A stretch of 64,000 nt of DNA from an uncultured Lachnospiraceae bacterium (GCA_910583835.1 CAJTYM010000017.1:1-64000), one strand, 5' to 3'. Shown: positions 53,397-62,485, numbered from the stretch's first letter. Notes: generated from the sequence alone by a model not told the origin. Made by a program: numbers and translations.

Positions 53397-55529
53397 ATGG
53401 ACAAAGAAAAGGATTTTCTGAAGCCGGAATATTACGAGAACCGGGAGCTTAGCTGGTTAAAATTTAATCAGCGTGTGTTGAATGAAGCAAGAGACAAGTC
53501 GATTCCTCTGCTGGAGCGTTTAAAGTTTGTGAGCATCACATCTTCCAACTTGGATGAATTTTTCATGGTGCGCGTGGCATCGCTCAAGGATATGGTACAT
53601 GCAGGATATAAGAAAACTGATATTGCCGGAATGACGGCACAGGAGCAGCTAACGGCAATCAATAAGGATACGCGCGCATTGGTGGAACTGCAGTACTCGA
53701 CCTATAACCGTTCCCTTCTGCCACTGCTGCACAACCATGGGATTGAGATTATCGATGCCCATGAAGACCTCACGCCTCAGCAGGCAGAGTATGTGGACCA
53801 TTATTTTCAGGAAAATGTATACCCGGTGCTTACGCCCATGGCGGTGGATGCTTCCCGCCCATTCCCATTGATTCGCAATAAATCTCTGAATATTGCAGCG
53901 CTGCTGATGAAGAAGGAAGACAAGAAAGAGGAGATAGAGTTTGCCACTGTGCAGGTTCCTTCCGTGCTTCCTCGGATTGTGCAGATTCCTTCCGGTACAG
54001 AAGGGAGCAGGACCTTCCTGCTGTTAGAGCAGATGATTGAGCGCAATATCCAGCAGCTGTTTTTGAATTACAACGTGCTCTGTGCCTATCCTTACCGGAT
54101 TATGCGCAATGCTGATTTGAGCATTGACGAGGATGAGGCAGAAGATCTGCTGCAGGAAATCCAGAAACAGCTGAAAAAGCGCCAGTGGGGTGAGGTCATC
54201 CGTCTGGAAGTGGAGGAAAAGGTTGACAAACGCCTGCTCTCCATCTTGAAGGAAGACCTGCACATTGCCCAGGAAGATATCTACAAAATCGGAGGTCCCA
54301 TAGATTTGACGTTTCTGATGAAAATGTACGGCATGGAAGGGGAAGACGAGCTGCGCTATGCGCCTTATAAACCGCAGCAGGTTCCGCAGATTACGCCAGG
54401 GGAAGATATCTTTGCGGCAATCCGCAAAGGAGATATTCTGCTGCATCATCCCTATCAGACCTTTGACCCGGTGGTTGATTTCATACGCCAGGCAGCTAAA
54501 GACCCCGATGTGCTCGCCATTAAGCAGACTCTGTACCGTGTCAGCGGCAATTCCCCGATTATCGCGTCCCTGGCACAGGCAGCGGAGAACGGCAAGCAGG
54601 TTTCCGTGCTGGTGGAACTGAAAGCGCGTTTTGACGAGGAGAACAATATTGTCTGGGCACAGAAATTGGAAAAAGCAGGCTGCCATGTCATTTATGGCCT
54701 GGTGGGGCTAAAGACCCACAGCAAGATTGCCCTGGTGGTGCGCAGGGAAGAGGATGGGATTCGCCGGTATGTCCATCTTGGTACGGGCAATTACAATGAT
54801 TCCACCGCGAAATTGTATACGGACCTGGGAATGTTTACCTGTTCAGAAGCAATCGGCGAGGATGCCACGGCAGTGTTTAACATGCTCTCCGGTTATTCTG
54901 AGCCGCTTACCTGGAACAAACTGGTGGTAGCGCCTATCTGGCTGCGCAAACGTTTCCTGAAGCTGATTAAGCGTGAGATAAAACATGCGCAGGAGGGGAA
55001 AGAAGCATTTATCAAGGCAAAAATGAATTCCCTCTGCGACCGTGACATCATTGCTGCCCTGTATGAGGCTTCCACAGCGGGCGTGAAGATTGATTTGGTG
55101 GTGCGCGGTATCTGCTGCCTTAAGACAGGGATAGCAGGTGTCAGCGAGAACATTACGGTGTGCTCCATTGTAGGCAATTTCTTAGAGCACAGCCGTATTT
55201 TCTGGTTCCACAACGATGGGCAGGAAGAGATTTATATGGGAAGTGCGGACTGGATGCCCAGAAATCTGGACAGACGTGTAGAAATTATGTTCCCGGTGGA
55301 GGACGAGGTACTGATGGACCAGGTGCGCCACGTGCTGGAGACGCAGCTTGCGGACAATACTAAGGCCAATATTCTGCAGCCGGGCGGCAGATATGAGAAG
55401 ATTGATAAACGAGGGAAGAGGCTGGTCAATTCACAGGAGCAGTTTTGCGAGGAGGCAAAAGCGGCTGTGCCCAAAAAAGCGAATGTATACCAGGATCGGG
55501 TATTCATTCCTGCAGAACCAGTGGAGTGA
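53397..55529 (+). CDS. ppk1: Polyphosphate kinase 1
   Basis: The 710-residue enzyme makes polyphosphate from ATP. The N-terminal domain starts YENRELSWLKFNQRVLNEA. The phosphorylated His is H441 in GLKTHSKIALVV, with LGTGNYNDSTAKLYTDLG after it. The second conserved His is in EHSRIFWFHNDG. The C-terminal pattern SADWMPRNLDRRVE is present. ATG follows AGGAGG. It pairs functionally with the ppx gene upstream. Confidence 0.97.
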   Translation: MDKEKDFLKPEYYENRELSWLKFNQRVLNEARDKSIPLLERLKFVSITSSNLDEFFMVRVASLKDMVHAGYKKTDIAGMTAQEQLTAINKDTRALVELQYSTYNRSLLPLLHNHGIEIIDAHEDLTPQQAEYVDHYFQENVYPVLTPMAVDASRPFPLIRNKSLNIAALLMKKEDKKEEIEFATVQVPSVLPRIVQIPSGTEGSRTFLLLEQMIERNIQQLFLNYNVLCAYPYRIMRNADLSIDEDEAEDLLQEIQKQLKKRQWGEVIRLEVEEKVDKRLLSILKEDLHIAQEDIYKIGGPIDLTFLMKMYGMEGEDELRYAPYKPQQVPQITPGEDIFAAIRKGDILLHHPYQTFDPVVDFIRQAAKDPDVLAIKQTLYRVSGNSPIIASLAQAAENGKQVSVLVELKARFDEENNIVWAQKLEKAGCHVIYGLVGLKTHSKIALVVRREEDGIRRYVHLGTGNYNDSTAKLYTDLGMFTCSEAIGEDATAVFNMLSGYSEPLTWNKLVVAPIWLRKRFLKLIKREIKHAQEGKEAFIKAKMNSLCDRDIIAALYEASTAGVKIDLVVRGICCLKTGIAGVSENITVCSIVGNFLEHSRIFWFHNDGQEEIYMGSADWMPRNLDRRVEIMFPVEDEVLMDQVRHVLETQLADNTKANILQPGGRYEKIDKRGKRLVNSQEQFCEEAKAAVPKKANVYQDRVFIPAEPVE

Positions 55530-55543
55530 GTGAGGAGGACATT

Positions 55544-56359
55544 ATGACAAGCAAAATCCTGTTTACGGATTTAGATGATACACTGTTGGATGACGACAAA
55601 GGGATTTGCCGCGAGAACCGGGAAAAAATTGCCCAGATGCTGGAGCAAGGACATTATTTTGTGATTGCTACGGGACGTCCTACGGCAACCGGGAAGATTG
55701 TGGTAAAGGAACTGGGGCTGACGATGCCGGGCTGCTATATGGCAGCGTTTAACGGGGCCGTCATCTATGACTGTGCAGCGCAGCGCATCCTTGCGCAGCG
55801 CACGATTCCTCTGTATATAGCAAAGGAAATTCTTGACGAAGCGCATAAGGAAGGGATTTATATACATAGCTACCAGCAGGATATTATATTGACAGAGGAG
55901 CATGGCGCGGAACTGGAATTTTACCTCAGTAAGGTGAAGATGGAGTATCAGCTGGTATCCGATATTTACAGCCGGCTTTACAGTGAACCCAATAAACTCA
56001 TCATGATTGATTTAGAGGGACAGAAGAGGCTGGCGGATTTTGTAGAGAAGCATGAGAAATTTCGCGAGAATACGAATCTGTTCTTTTCGCGGAATGAATA
56101 TTTGGAAATCTGCCCCAAGAATACAGATAAGGGCAGCGCCGTCACCTATATCAGCCAATTTTTAGGCGTGCCCAAGGAGCATGTGGTGGCGGTGGGGGAT
56201 GAGCGCAATGATATTCCCATGATACAGGCTGCGCATGTGGGGGTGGCGGTGAAAAACGGCCACCCGGATATCCAAAAAGCAGCAGATTATATTACCCAAA
56301 ATGACAGCGCGCACGGCGCGATTGCAGAGGTAATTGATAAATTTATCCTTGGACAGTGA
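55544..56359 (+). CDS. HAD-superfamily hydrolase (Cof type)
   Basis: The 271-residue Cof/YkrA-like HAD phosphatase has motif I FTDLDDTLLDDDKG, motif II VIATGRPTAT, a class IIB cap and motif IV VAVGDERNDIPMIQAAHVGVAVKNGHP. The substrate is usually a sugar phosphate or cofactor phosphate and cannot be read here. ATG at 55544 follows GAGGAGG. Its end overlaps the end of the convergent PHP gene by 17 bp. Confidence 0.94.
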   Translation: MTSKILFTDLDDTLLDDDKGICRENREKIAQMLEQGHYFVIATGRPTATGKIVVKELGLTMPGCYMAAFNGAVIYDCAAQRILAQRTIPLYIAKEILDEAHKEGIYIHSYQQDIILTEEHGAELEFYLSKVKMEYQLVSDIYSRLYSEPNKLIMIDLEGQKRLADFVEKHEKFRENTNLFFSRNEYLEICPKNTDKGSAVTYISQFLGVPKEHVVAVGDERNDIPMIQAAHVGVAVKNGHPDIQKAADYITQNDSAHGAIAEVIDKFILGQ

Positions 56360-57215
56360 GCGCATGGAATTCCTTAATCTTAGCAAGGATATCGTAGGGA
56401 ATGCAGAGGTTTCCCCTGCCGGTTCCCAACTGGATATGGGGTTTGTTGGAGCCATGGAAATCAGAGCCGCCGCTGATTAATAAGTCGTATTCATGTGCCA
56501 GTTTGCGCATGTTTGCTTCATCGCCTGGCGTGTTCATGGAATAGACAGCTTCCATTCCTGCAAGCCCAGCGGATTTTAATTCTCCGATGAATGCATGAAG
56601 CCTTTGCTGGTTCATATGGCACAGTACCGGATGGGCGAAAAAGGCAAGCCCGCCGCCCAATTGAATCAGCTGGATGGCTTCAAAAGGCGTGATTTTTTCG
56701 CGGGGCACGTAACAGCGGCAGTCATCCCCCAGATATTTGGCAAACACGGTTTCCCTGTCTTTGACGAAACCGTGTTCCACCAGATAGCGGGCAAAATGCG
56801 CCCGGGTGACCACGCTGTCGGGGTACTCGTCATAGAGTCCCTGCATGGTAATGTCAAACCCTTCCTGTCTGAGGCGGGCGACCATTTTTTCATTGCGCCT
56901 GTCCCTGCCGTCTACGAAATCACCCAGCCGGTCAAGAAATTCTCTGTTCTCCTCATCGATATAATATCCGAGGATGTGGACCTCCTTCCCCCTATAGTCG
57001 GTAGAAAGCTCAACGCCGGGAATTAACTCCAGCCCCAGGGAGTCTGCGATGGGGCGCGCCTTGGCGAGACCTCGGATAGTATCATGGTCTGTCAGGGCAA
57101 TGGCGGATAAACCGGATTCTTTGGCGTGTTTCATCAATTCCTGCGGGGTCATGGTGCCATCGGATTCCGTGGAATGGGTGTGTAAATCAATACGTCTGCT
57201 TAGAAATTCTGTCAT
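56343..57215 (-). CDS. PHP-domain phosphoesterase
   Basis: The 290-residue protein has the PHP metal motifs IDLHTHSTESDG near the N-terminus, LTDHDTIRGL, FAHPVLCH and SGGSDFHGSNKPH. It fits the YciV/RNase AM-like group, which acts on nucleoside 3',5'-bisphosphates or short RNA ends. Substrate is inferred from similarity. ATG at 57215 follows AGAAAGGA on the minus strand. An in-frame ATG at 57260 is rejected as it has no site and lies in the palindromic repeat. Confidence 0.92.
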   Translation of the reverse strand: MTEFLSRRIDLHTHSTESDGTMTPQELMKHAKESGLSAIALTDHDTIRGLAKARPIADSLGLELIPGVELSTDYRGKEVHILGYYIDEENREFLDRLGDFVDGRDRRNEKMVARLRQEGFDITMQGLYDEYPDSVVTRAHFARYLVEHGFVKDRETVFAKYLGDDCRCYVPREKITPFEAIQLIQLGGGLAFFAHPVLCHMNQQRLHAFIGELKSAGLAGMEAVYSMNTPGDEANMRKLAHEYDLLISGGSDFHGSNKPHIQLGTGRGNLCIPYDILAKIKEFHALTVQG

Positions 57216-57245
57216 AGGAAATCCTTTCTGTTGCCACATAGATAA

Positions 57246-57335
57246 TATAGTAAGCGACAAAATAATTTGTCCCTTACTATAATCCTTCCAAAGGGATGCG
57301 CACGACTAAAACAAAAATTTTTGTCGTTCACTATA
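57246..57335 (+). repeat. Dispersed palindromic repeat, family A copy 3
   Basis: Arms TATAGTAAGCGACAA (57246-57260) and TTGTCCCTTACTATA (57267-57281) pair with two mismatches. ATCCTTCCAAAGGGATGCGCACG-type sequence follows (57282-57304), and a further inverted arm TTGTCGTTCACTATA ends at 57335. It lies in the divergent region between the PHP and CAP genes. Confidence 0.75.
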
Positions 57336-57385
57336 ACTATACTTAGTCTATCAAAAATAATAACATAAGAAAAGAGCAGATTATT

Positions 57386-58327
57386 ATGAAAAATAAATTT
57401 TACAAGAAAGTTTGTTTCACGCTGTTGGCATTCAGCCTGTTTTTTTGTGAGGCAGCTGCGGTGCAGGCGAGGTCTCCAGTAGGTATCTGCAGCGACCAGG
57501 AATGGGAAGTGCTGAAGCTGGTAAACAAGGAGCGGCTTAATAAGAAGCTGGCTCCATTGAGCGTCATGGGGAACCTGCAGGCGGTAAGCGATGTGCGCGC
57601 TGCGGAACTCAGCAAGGAATTTTCCCATATTAGGCCCGATGGAAGCAGCTGTTTCACAATCTTGCAAGGCATAGGTTATAACTCAGCGGGGGAGAACATC
57701 GCCGCGGGATATTCTTCATCGGCAGAAGTAATGGAGGGGTGGATGAACAGCCCGGGGCATAAAGCGAATATATTAAGCAGCAAATTTACGCATTTGGGCG
57801 TAGGATATTATGGCGCTGCGGCAGCCAGCCATCATTACTGGTCGCAGATGTTCATCGGGTATTGTATGCCTATTGCTATCTCCATAGATGGGGCTGGCAA
57901 ACCTGGGACTTATCCGCGTGGGACTACGGTAGAGGCGATGGAGCGGCTGCTGACAGTGACGTGCAGGCATGGCGTAAGCTATCTGCCCCTGATGGATAAA
58001 ATGTGCAGCGGCTACGACCGTGATACCACCGGCAAAAAGAATATTAAAGTAAACTATCTGGGCAAGAGCATAAGTTTTAAAGTTAAGCTTACCGGAATCG
58101 ATATCCGCAAGGCAAAAATCACCAATGTCAAGAACAAGAAATATAACAGAAAGGCGCAGAAGCAGAACCCCAAAGTAACATTGAATGGCAAGACGCTGGT
58201 GAAGAACAGGGATTACACCATATCCTATAAACATAACAAAAAGAGAGGCAAGGCTACCATGATAATCACCGGTAAGGGGATATACAGTGGAACTGCCAGA
58301 CGGCGTTTTAAGATAACCAAACGGTAG
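57386..58327 (+). CDS. Secreted CAP (SCP/PR1) domain protein
   Basis: The 313-residue protein has a signal peptide (1-29, AVQARS). The CAP domain (about 38-165) contains LKLVNKERLNKKLAPLS, FSHIRPDGSSCF, SAGENIAAGY, NSPGHKANIL and YWSQMFIG. The C-terminal module (about 215-313) reads YNRKAQKQNPKVTLNGKTLV, with a Lys-rich end (TARRRFKITKR). It resembles the YNGK...RKFKI module of the amidase at 63. The role is extracellular and unknown. The ribosome binding site is weak. Confidence 0.9.
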   Translation: MKNKFYKKVCFTLLAFSLFFCEAAAVQARSPVGICSDQEWEVLKLVNKERLNKKLAPLSVMGNLQAVSDVRAAELSKEFSHIRPDGSSCFTILQGIGYNSAGENIAAGYSSSAEVMEGWMNSPGHKANILSSKFTHLGVGYYGAAAASHHYWSQMFIGYCMPIAISIDGAGKPGTYPRGTTVEAMERLLTVTCRHGVSYLPLMDKMCSGYDRDTTGKKNIKVNYLGKSISFKVKLTGIDIRKAKITNVKNKKYNRKAQKQNPKVTLNGKTLVKNRDYTISYKHNKKRGKATMIITGKGIYSGTARRRFKITKR

Positions 58328-58480
58328 ATGAAGAACAAAGTGGGCTTGCACACTTTGCCGCGCCGAGTGAAGATTTGCCCTAAGGGGTAACAGGCTCGCC
58401 TGGGGGATTCCTTAGGACGGCGCACAGCGACTAATACTTCTTGCACGAGTGCGCATATTATTTTTTCTCCTATAAGAGAA
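58327..58480. repeat. Dispersed structured repeat, family B copy 2
   Basis: It carries GAACAAAGTGGGC (58333-58345), GCACACTTTGCCGCGCCGAG and the 24-bp match at 58446-58469. It is in reverse orientation relative to 39102-39290. A variable 70-bp centre differs between copies. It lies between convergent genes. Confidence 0.7.
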
Positions 58481-58508
58481 AAAATCACCGGCAGCTGCCG
58501 GTGATTTT
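58481..58508. terminator. Perfect palindromic bidirectional terminator
   Basis: AAAATCACCGGCAG and CTGCCGGTGATTTT form a perfect 28-bp palindrome with A and T tracts. It serves the convergent CAP and Ig-like genes. Confidence 0.85.
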
Positions 58509-58510
58509 GT

Positions 58511-60994
58511 TTATTTTATGGTAATCTTGATAGTTGCTTTTTTCTTGCCTGCTTTGGCAGTAATTTTAACCTTGCCTTTTTTCTTCGCCGTCACAACGCC
58601 TTTTTTGGAGACTGTGGCAATTTTTTTATTGCTTGTGGACCATTTTACCTTGTCAGTGCTCTTCTTGGGAGTGACGGTTGCTTTTAATTTGATGGTATTT
58701 TTCTTGCCCTTCTTAAATTTGATGGTTTTCTTACCGGTAATCTTTACCTTAGTTGCCGGGGAAGTTACTTTAACGGTAACAACCTGGCTTAAGCCGTTTG
58801 TCGATTTCACAGTGATTTTTGCCGTTCCGGTTTTCAGCGCTGTAACGATACCGCTCTGGTCTACTTTGACAATCTGGGGCTTATCAGACGTATAGGAGAC
58901 GGAATCGGCGCTGCCGGCTGGCAGCAGAGTAGCCTTAATCTGAGCCGTCTTTGTTTTCTTGTTATTGATATTTAAGGTAATGGATTTTTTGTCTACGGTC
59001 AGGGAAGTTGCCGGCTGTTTCGCTGGCTGCTTTACTGTTACCGTATAGGTGGCTTTCTGGCCGCCGTCCTCTGCAGTTGCGGTGATGACAGCAGTTCCTG
59101 TTTTCTTTGCCTTGACTGTGCCGTCATTGCCAACTTCTGCGACTGCCTGGTCGGAAGAACTGTAGGATACGTTTGTGTTGAGCTTCGTTGTGTCAACACC
59201 TTCCTCATAGGCAATCGTAAGCTCATTTTTCATGGTTGCGCCGATATTCATGGTGATTGCGGCAGTCTTGTAGGAAATGCTGAATCCCGGGGTGATGGTC
59301 AAAGTAGCCTCTGCAACTACATCGCTGTTGGAGCTGGAAGTAGCCTGGATAATAGCGGTACCGGCTTTCTTGGCAGTAACCTTACCACCTGTGCTTGTAA
59401 TAGTTGCAAAATCTGTGCCTTCCTTAATTTTGTACCGCACACTGGTGTTGGAAGCATCCTCTGGCAGGGCTTTTGCGCTGACAGTAAGCGAAGTTCCCAT
59501 GCTCATGGTGTATTCATCGGTCTCTTTCTCAGCAGCGTCATAAAATTTGATGGAAGTTACTGGTTTGGTAACAGAAATTTGTAACGCGGCGGTCCGCCCC
59601 GTAGCCCTTGCAATGTTGATGGTTTCGCTGCCCTTAGCGGTAGCTGTGATGGTAATGTCCTGTGAATATGTACCCTTTGCTTCTTCTGATGGTGCGGTCA
59701 CTTCTGTGACATTGCCGAATGAAATAGTTGCAATGGAAGAAGTGACAGAGGTGACAAGCGCGCTCTGTGCTTCTTCAAGGCTGGCAGCGTTGAACGTTGC
59801 CTTGACTGTTTTTGTGTCAGCGCCCTCGCTGCCGCCTACCTGCAGGGATACGGAAGAGGAATCAAGCGTTAAAGTTGTCTCCTCATAAACTGTTACATTG
59901 TAAACAGCAGATTTGGCAGTATTTCCAATCAGGGAAGGCGTAGTTGCAGTAATGGTTGCTGTACCAGGGGTAATACCAGTGAGTTCGCCGGTTTTGGAGT
60001 TGACTTTTGCGATGCTTTCATCGGATGAGAAGTATTCTATGCGTTCTGTCGCCCCTTCGGGTGTTGCTTTTGCCGCTAATGCGATTGTCTGGTTGGTTTC
60101 TACGGAAATATTAGTATTTTCTTCGGAAGCAACAACGCTTTCGGCATATACCGGGGATTCCACAGGCATAATCTCAATGCCGTTCAGGCGGGCGGTGACG
60201 ATTTTACCTTCAGTTACGCCAGTGTCATTGGCATTGAAAGCTGTATTCACATCAGTTCCATAGAATACAGTGTTTGCAGAGGTATATTTTTCGTCATAAC
60301 TGCCATCGTCATTGGTTACAATTGTATCATCAAATATCTTAAGCCTAAGTGTTCCGTAACCGCAACCAGGTGTTTCTTCTGCTACGTTTACATTGTAAAC
60401 ACAGGCATAATCTTTAAATGTATACTGTGATCCTCCAGGACTGGTCTGGTCATATACTGCAGAATAATTGTCATCATAGAATGATACCTTGGAAGTATTG
60501 CCGAAATTTCCGGTTCGGTTGCCTGTATAGACGTAGACAGAATACTGTCCGGCAGGAAGGTCAGAAGAAAATGTGAATTCTTTCCCATCAGGGCTGAATA
60601 CCCAATCACGGAAGTATTCACCGCCAGTAGTTGTGCAGCCCGCCGGCAGTACGCGGTCGAAGCCGATTTTCTGTCCGTTAGATGTGCCTCCATATAATGT
60701 GCCTACATCTGTAGCGCCGCCATATACCAGGGTTCCGTAACCGGCAACTACCGCTTCGTTACATTCAATCTGGTAGTCGTCAGTGAATTTGTGGTTTGAC
60801 GCCAAATCGCTGTCAGTGCCGCCGCTGGCATTCAGCCCGGTGCCAAAATCAATGTACAGTTCCGATTTCCAGCCTGCAGGTGCGGTGCCTGCAGCAGCTG
60901 CGTCTGCTGCCGGTACGCCGGAAAGGCAGGATACCGCCAGCGCCGCGCTCAAAATCAAAGAGCCGGCTTTTTGCCATAGTTGTTTGTTCTTCAT
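58511..60994 (-). CDS. Large secreted surface protein with Ig-like (BIG_2) repeats
   Basis: The 827-residue protein has a signal peptide (about 1-33, ADAAAA). An N-terminal galactose-binding-like domain (about 44-280) starts SELYIDFGTG and contains QYSVYVYTGNRTGNFG. About six BIG_2 Ig-like repeats follow (about 285-827), recognisable from ITATTPSLIG, VSYSSSDQAVAEVGNDGTVKA and KWSTSNKKIATVSKKGVVTAKKKGK. The tail is Lys-rich. No LPXTG motif. It is probably a wall-associated adhesin or glycan-binding protein. ATG follows GGAGG. Divergent from infC. Confidence 0.9.
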   Translation of the reverse strand: MKNKQLWQKAGSLILSAALAVSCLSGVPAADAAAAGTAPAGWKSELYIDFGTGLNASGGTDSDLASNHKFTDDYQIECNEAVVAGYGTLVYGGATDVGTLYGGTSNGQKIGFDRVLPAGCTTTGGEYFRDWVFSPDGKEFTFSSDLPAGQYSVYVYTGNRTGNFGNTSKVSFYDDNYSAVYDQTSPGGSQYTFKDYACVYNVNVAEETPGCGYGTLRLKIFDDTIVTNDDGSYDEKYTSANTVFYGTDVNTAFNANDTGVTEGKIVTARLNGIEIMPVESPVYAESVVASEENTNISVETNQTIALAAKATPEGATERIEYFSSDESIAKVNSKTGELTGITPGTATITATTPSLIGNTAKSAVYNVTVYEETTLTLDSSSVSLQVGGSEGADTKTVKATFNAASLEEAQSALVTSVTSSIATISFGNVTEVTAPSEEAKGTYSQDITITATAKGSETINIARATGRTAALQISVTKPVTSIKFYDAAEKETDEYTMSMGTSLTVSAKALPEDASNTSVRYKIKEGTDFATITSTGGKVTAKKAGTAIIQATSSSNSDVVAEATLTITPGFSISYKTAAITMNIGATMKNELTIAYEEGVDTTKLNTNVSYSSSDQAVAEVGNDGTVKAKKTGTAVITATAEDGGQKATYTVTVKQPAKQPATSLTVDKKSITLNINNKKTKTAQIKATLLPAGSADSVSYTSDKPQIVKVDQSGIVTALKTGTAKITVKSTNGLSQVVTVKVTSPATKVKITGKKTIKFKKGKKNTIKLKATVTPKKSTDKVKWSTSNKKIATVSKKGVVTAKKKGKVKITAKAGKKKATIKITIK

Positions 60995-61108
60995 TCAAAT
61001 GCCTCCATTTCTGCCATGTGTTTCTTTGGCTGGCAAGTTAATTCATGCGCATTTACGCATATAGTGTCATATAAAATTATAACATATAGTGACGGAGAAA
61101 AAAAGTCC

Positions 61109-61137
61109 TTGACGAATGGGAGAAAACGTGGTAAAGT
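61109..61137 (+). promoter_or_regulatory. Promoter of the infC operon
   Basis: TTGACG (61109-61114) and TAAAGT (61132-61137) are 17 bp apart, with TGG just before the -10 box. A leader of about 200 nt follows. Confidence 0.55.
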
Positions 61138-61143
61138 TACAGC

Positions 61144-61343
61144 GTTGTGAGAAACAAGTAGAGTATCCGCTCTCACCTTAGCACAAGCGAGTGACTAATG
61201 GTTCATATTTAATGACAGCATTTATTGTGATGCTATTTGAAATGTGAAGTGGATAGTCTGCCTATCCACTTTTTGAATGCAGCCATTTTGAAGGAAATGG
61301 GAAAGAGAATGAAATGTTAAATTAATCTTGGAGGTGTACGACC
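61144..61343 (+). promoter_or_regulatory. infC-rpmI-rplT leader with attenuator hairpin
   Basis: The untranslated leader contains several weak stems and a clear intrinsic terminator, AGTGGATAG (61248-61256) with CTATCCACT (61262-61270) then TTTT, about 75 nt before the start of infC. Position and design fit the L20-controlled leaders known for this operon in Firmicutes; I cannot confirm the family by reading. 60995-61108 shows only AT-rich promoter sequence. Confidence 0.65.
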
Positions 61344-61850
61344 ATTAGTGAGTTAATGATTAATGAACAAATTAAAGATAAGGAAGTTCGTCTGATTGGC
61401 CAAAGCGGAGAGCAGCTTGGCATTATGCCCGCAAAGGAGGCGCTGAGGCTTGCGCAGGAAGCGGATCTTGACCTCGTGAAGATTGCCCCCATGGCAAAGC
61501 CGCCGGTATGTAAGATTATTGATTATGGCAAGTACAGGTATGAACTTGTCCGTAAAGAAAAAGAGGCCAAGAAGAAACAGAAGACTGTTGAAGTAAAAGA
61601 AATCCGTTTGTCGCCTAATATCGAGAGCAATGACCTCAATACCAAAATCAATGCGGCAAAGAAATTTATTTCAAAAGGCAATAAAGTAAAGATAACTTTA
61701 CGTTTTCGCGGCAGGGAGATGGCACACATGCAGAACAGCAGGCATATTCTGGATGATTTTGCTGAGGAACTGTCAGATATTGCAATGGTGGAGAAAGCAC
61801 CCAAGCTGGAAGGACGCAGCATGAGCATTGTGCTGGCGGAGAAGAAATAG
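61344..61850 (+). CDS. infC: Translation initiation factor IF-3, ATT start
   Basis: The 168-residue protein (from ATT) has the IF-3 N domain (INEQIKDKEVRLIGQSGEQLGIM), a Lys-rich linker and the C domain (EIRLSPNIESNDLNTKINAAKKFI, VKITLRFRGREM). The ATT at 61344 lies nine bases after GGAGG, while the first ATG (61356) is four codons later and further from the site. Rare AUU starts on infC are known and let IF-3 repress its own translation. rpmI and rplT follow. Confidence 0.95.
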   Translation: MSELMINEQIKDKEVRLIGQSGEQLGIMPAKEALRLAQEADLDLVKIAPMAKPPVCKIIDYGKYRYELVRKEKEAKKKQKTVEVKEIRLSPNIESNDLNTKINAAKKFISKGNKVKITLRFRGREMAHMQNSRHILDDFAEELSDIAMVEKAPKLEGRSMSIVLAEKK

Positions 61851-61881
61851 CTGGATATTTATTATTAAGGAGGAATTGAAA

Positions 61882-62079
61882 ATGCCAAAAATGAAAACAT
61901 GCAGAGCGGCAGCAAAGCGCTTCAAGAAGACTGGAACCGGGAAACTGAAAAGAAATAAAGCTTACAAGAGCCATATTCTGACGAAGAAGTCCGCGAAGAG
62001 AAAGAGGAATCTGAGGAAACCGGCAATTACAGATGAGTCTAACGTTAAGAACATGAAGAAGATTTTACCGTATCTGTAA
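61882..62079 (+). CDS. rpmI: 50S ribosomal protein L35
   Basis: The 65-residue basic protein reads MPKMKTCRAAAKRFKKTGTGKLKRNKAYKSHIL, the L35 pattern. ATG at 61882 follows AAGGAGG. It is the middle gene of infC-rpmI-rplT. Confidence 0.97.
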   Translation: MPKMKTCRAAAKRFKKTGTGKLKRNKAYKSHILTKKSAKRKRNLRKPAITDESNVKNMKKILPYL

Positions 62080-62122
62080 GAACTGTTTTCGAGAGTATTG
62101 ATTTTAAGGAGGAATAGAAGTC

Positions 62123-62485
62123 ATGGCAAGAATTAAAGGCGGATTAAACGCTAGGAAGAAACATAACAGAGTATTAAAGCTGGCAAAAGGATACAGAGGA
62201 GCGCGCTCCAAACAGTATAGGGTAGCAAAACAGTCTGTCATGAGGGCGTTGGCAAGTTCTTATGAGGGCAGGAAACAGAGAAAGAGACAGTTCAGAAGAT
62301 TGTGGATTGCCCGTATCAATGCGGCAGCAAGAATGAATGGCCTTTCCTACAGTAAGTTCATGTACGGACTGAAGCTGGCTGGTGTTGAAGTTAACCGTAA
62401 GATGCTGGCAGAGATGGCAGTGAACGATGCAGAAGGATTTGCAACTTTGGCGAAATTAGCACAGAGCAAAGTAGAGGCAGCATAA
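62123..62485 (+). CDS. rplT: 50S ribosomal protein L20
   Basis: The 120-residue protein begins MARIKGGLNARKKHNRVLKLAKGYRGARSKQYR and ends with the L20 globular domain (RLWIARINAAARMNGLSYS). L20 is the usual feedback regulator of this operon in Firmicutes. Two terminators follow, then the accessory cassette. Confidence 0.98.
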   Translation: MARIKGGLNARKKHNRVLKLAKGYRGARSKQYRVAKQSVMRALASSYEGRKQRKRQFRRLWIARINAAARMNGLSYSKFMYGLKLAGVEVNRKMLAEMAVNDAEGFATLAKLAQSKVEAA

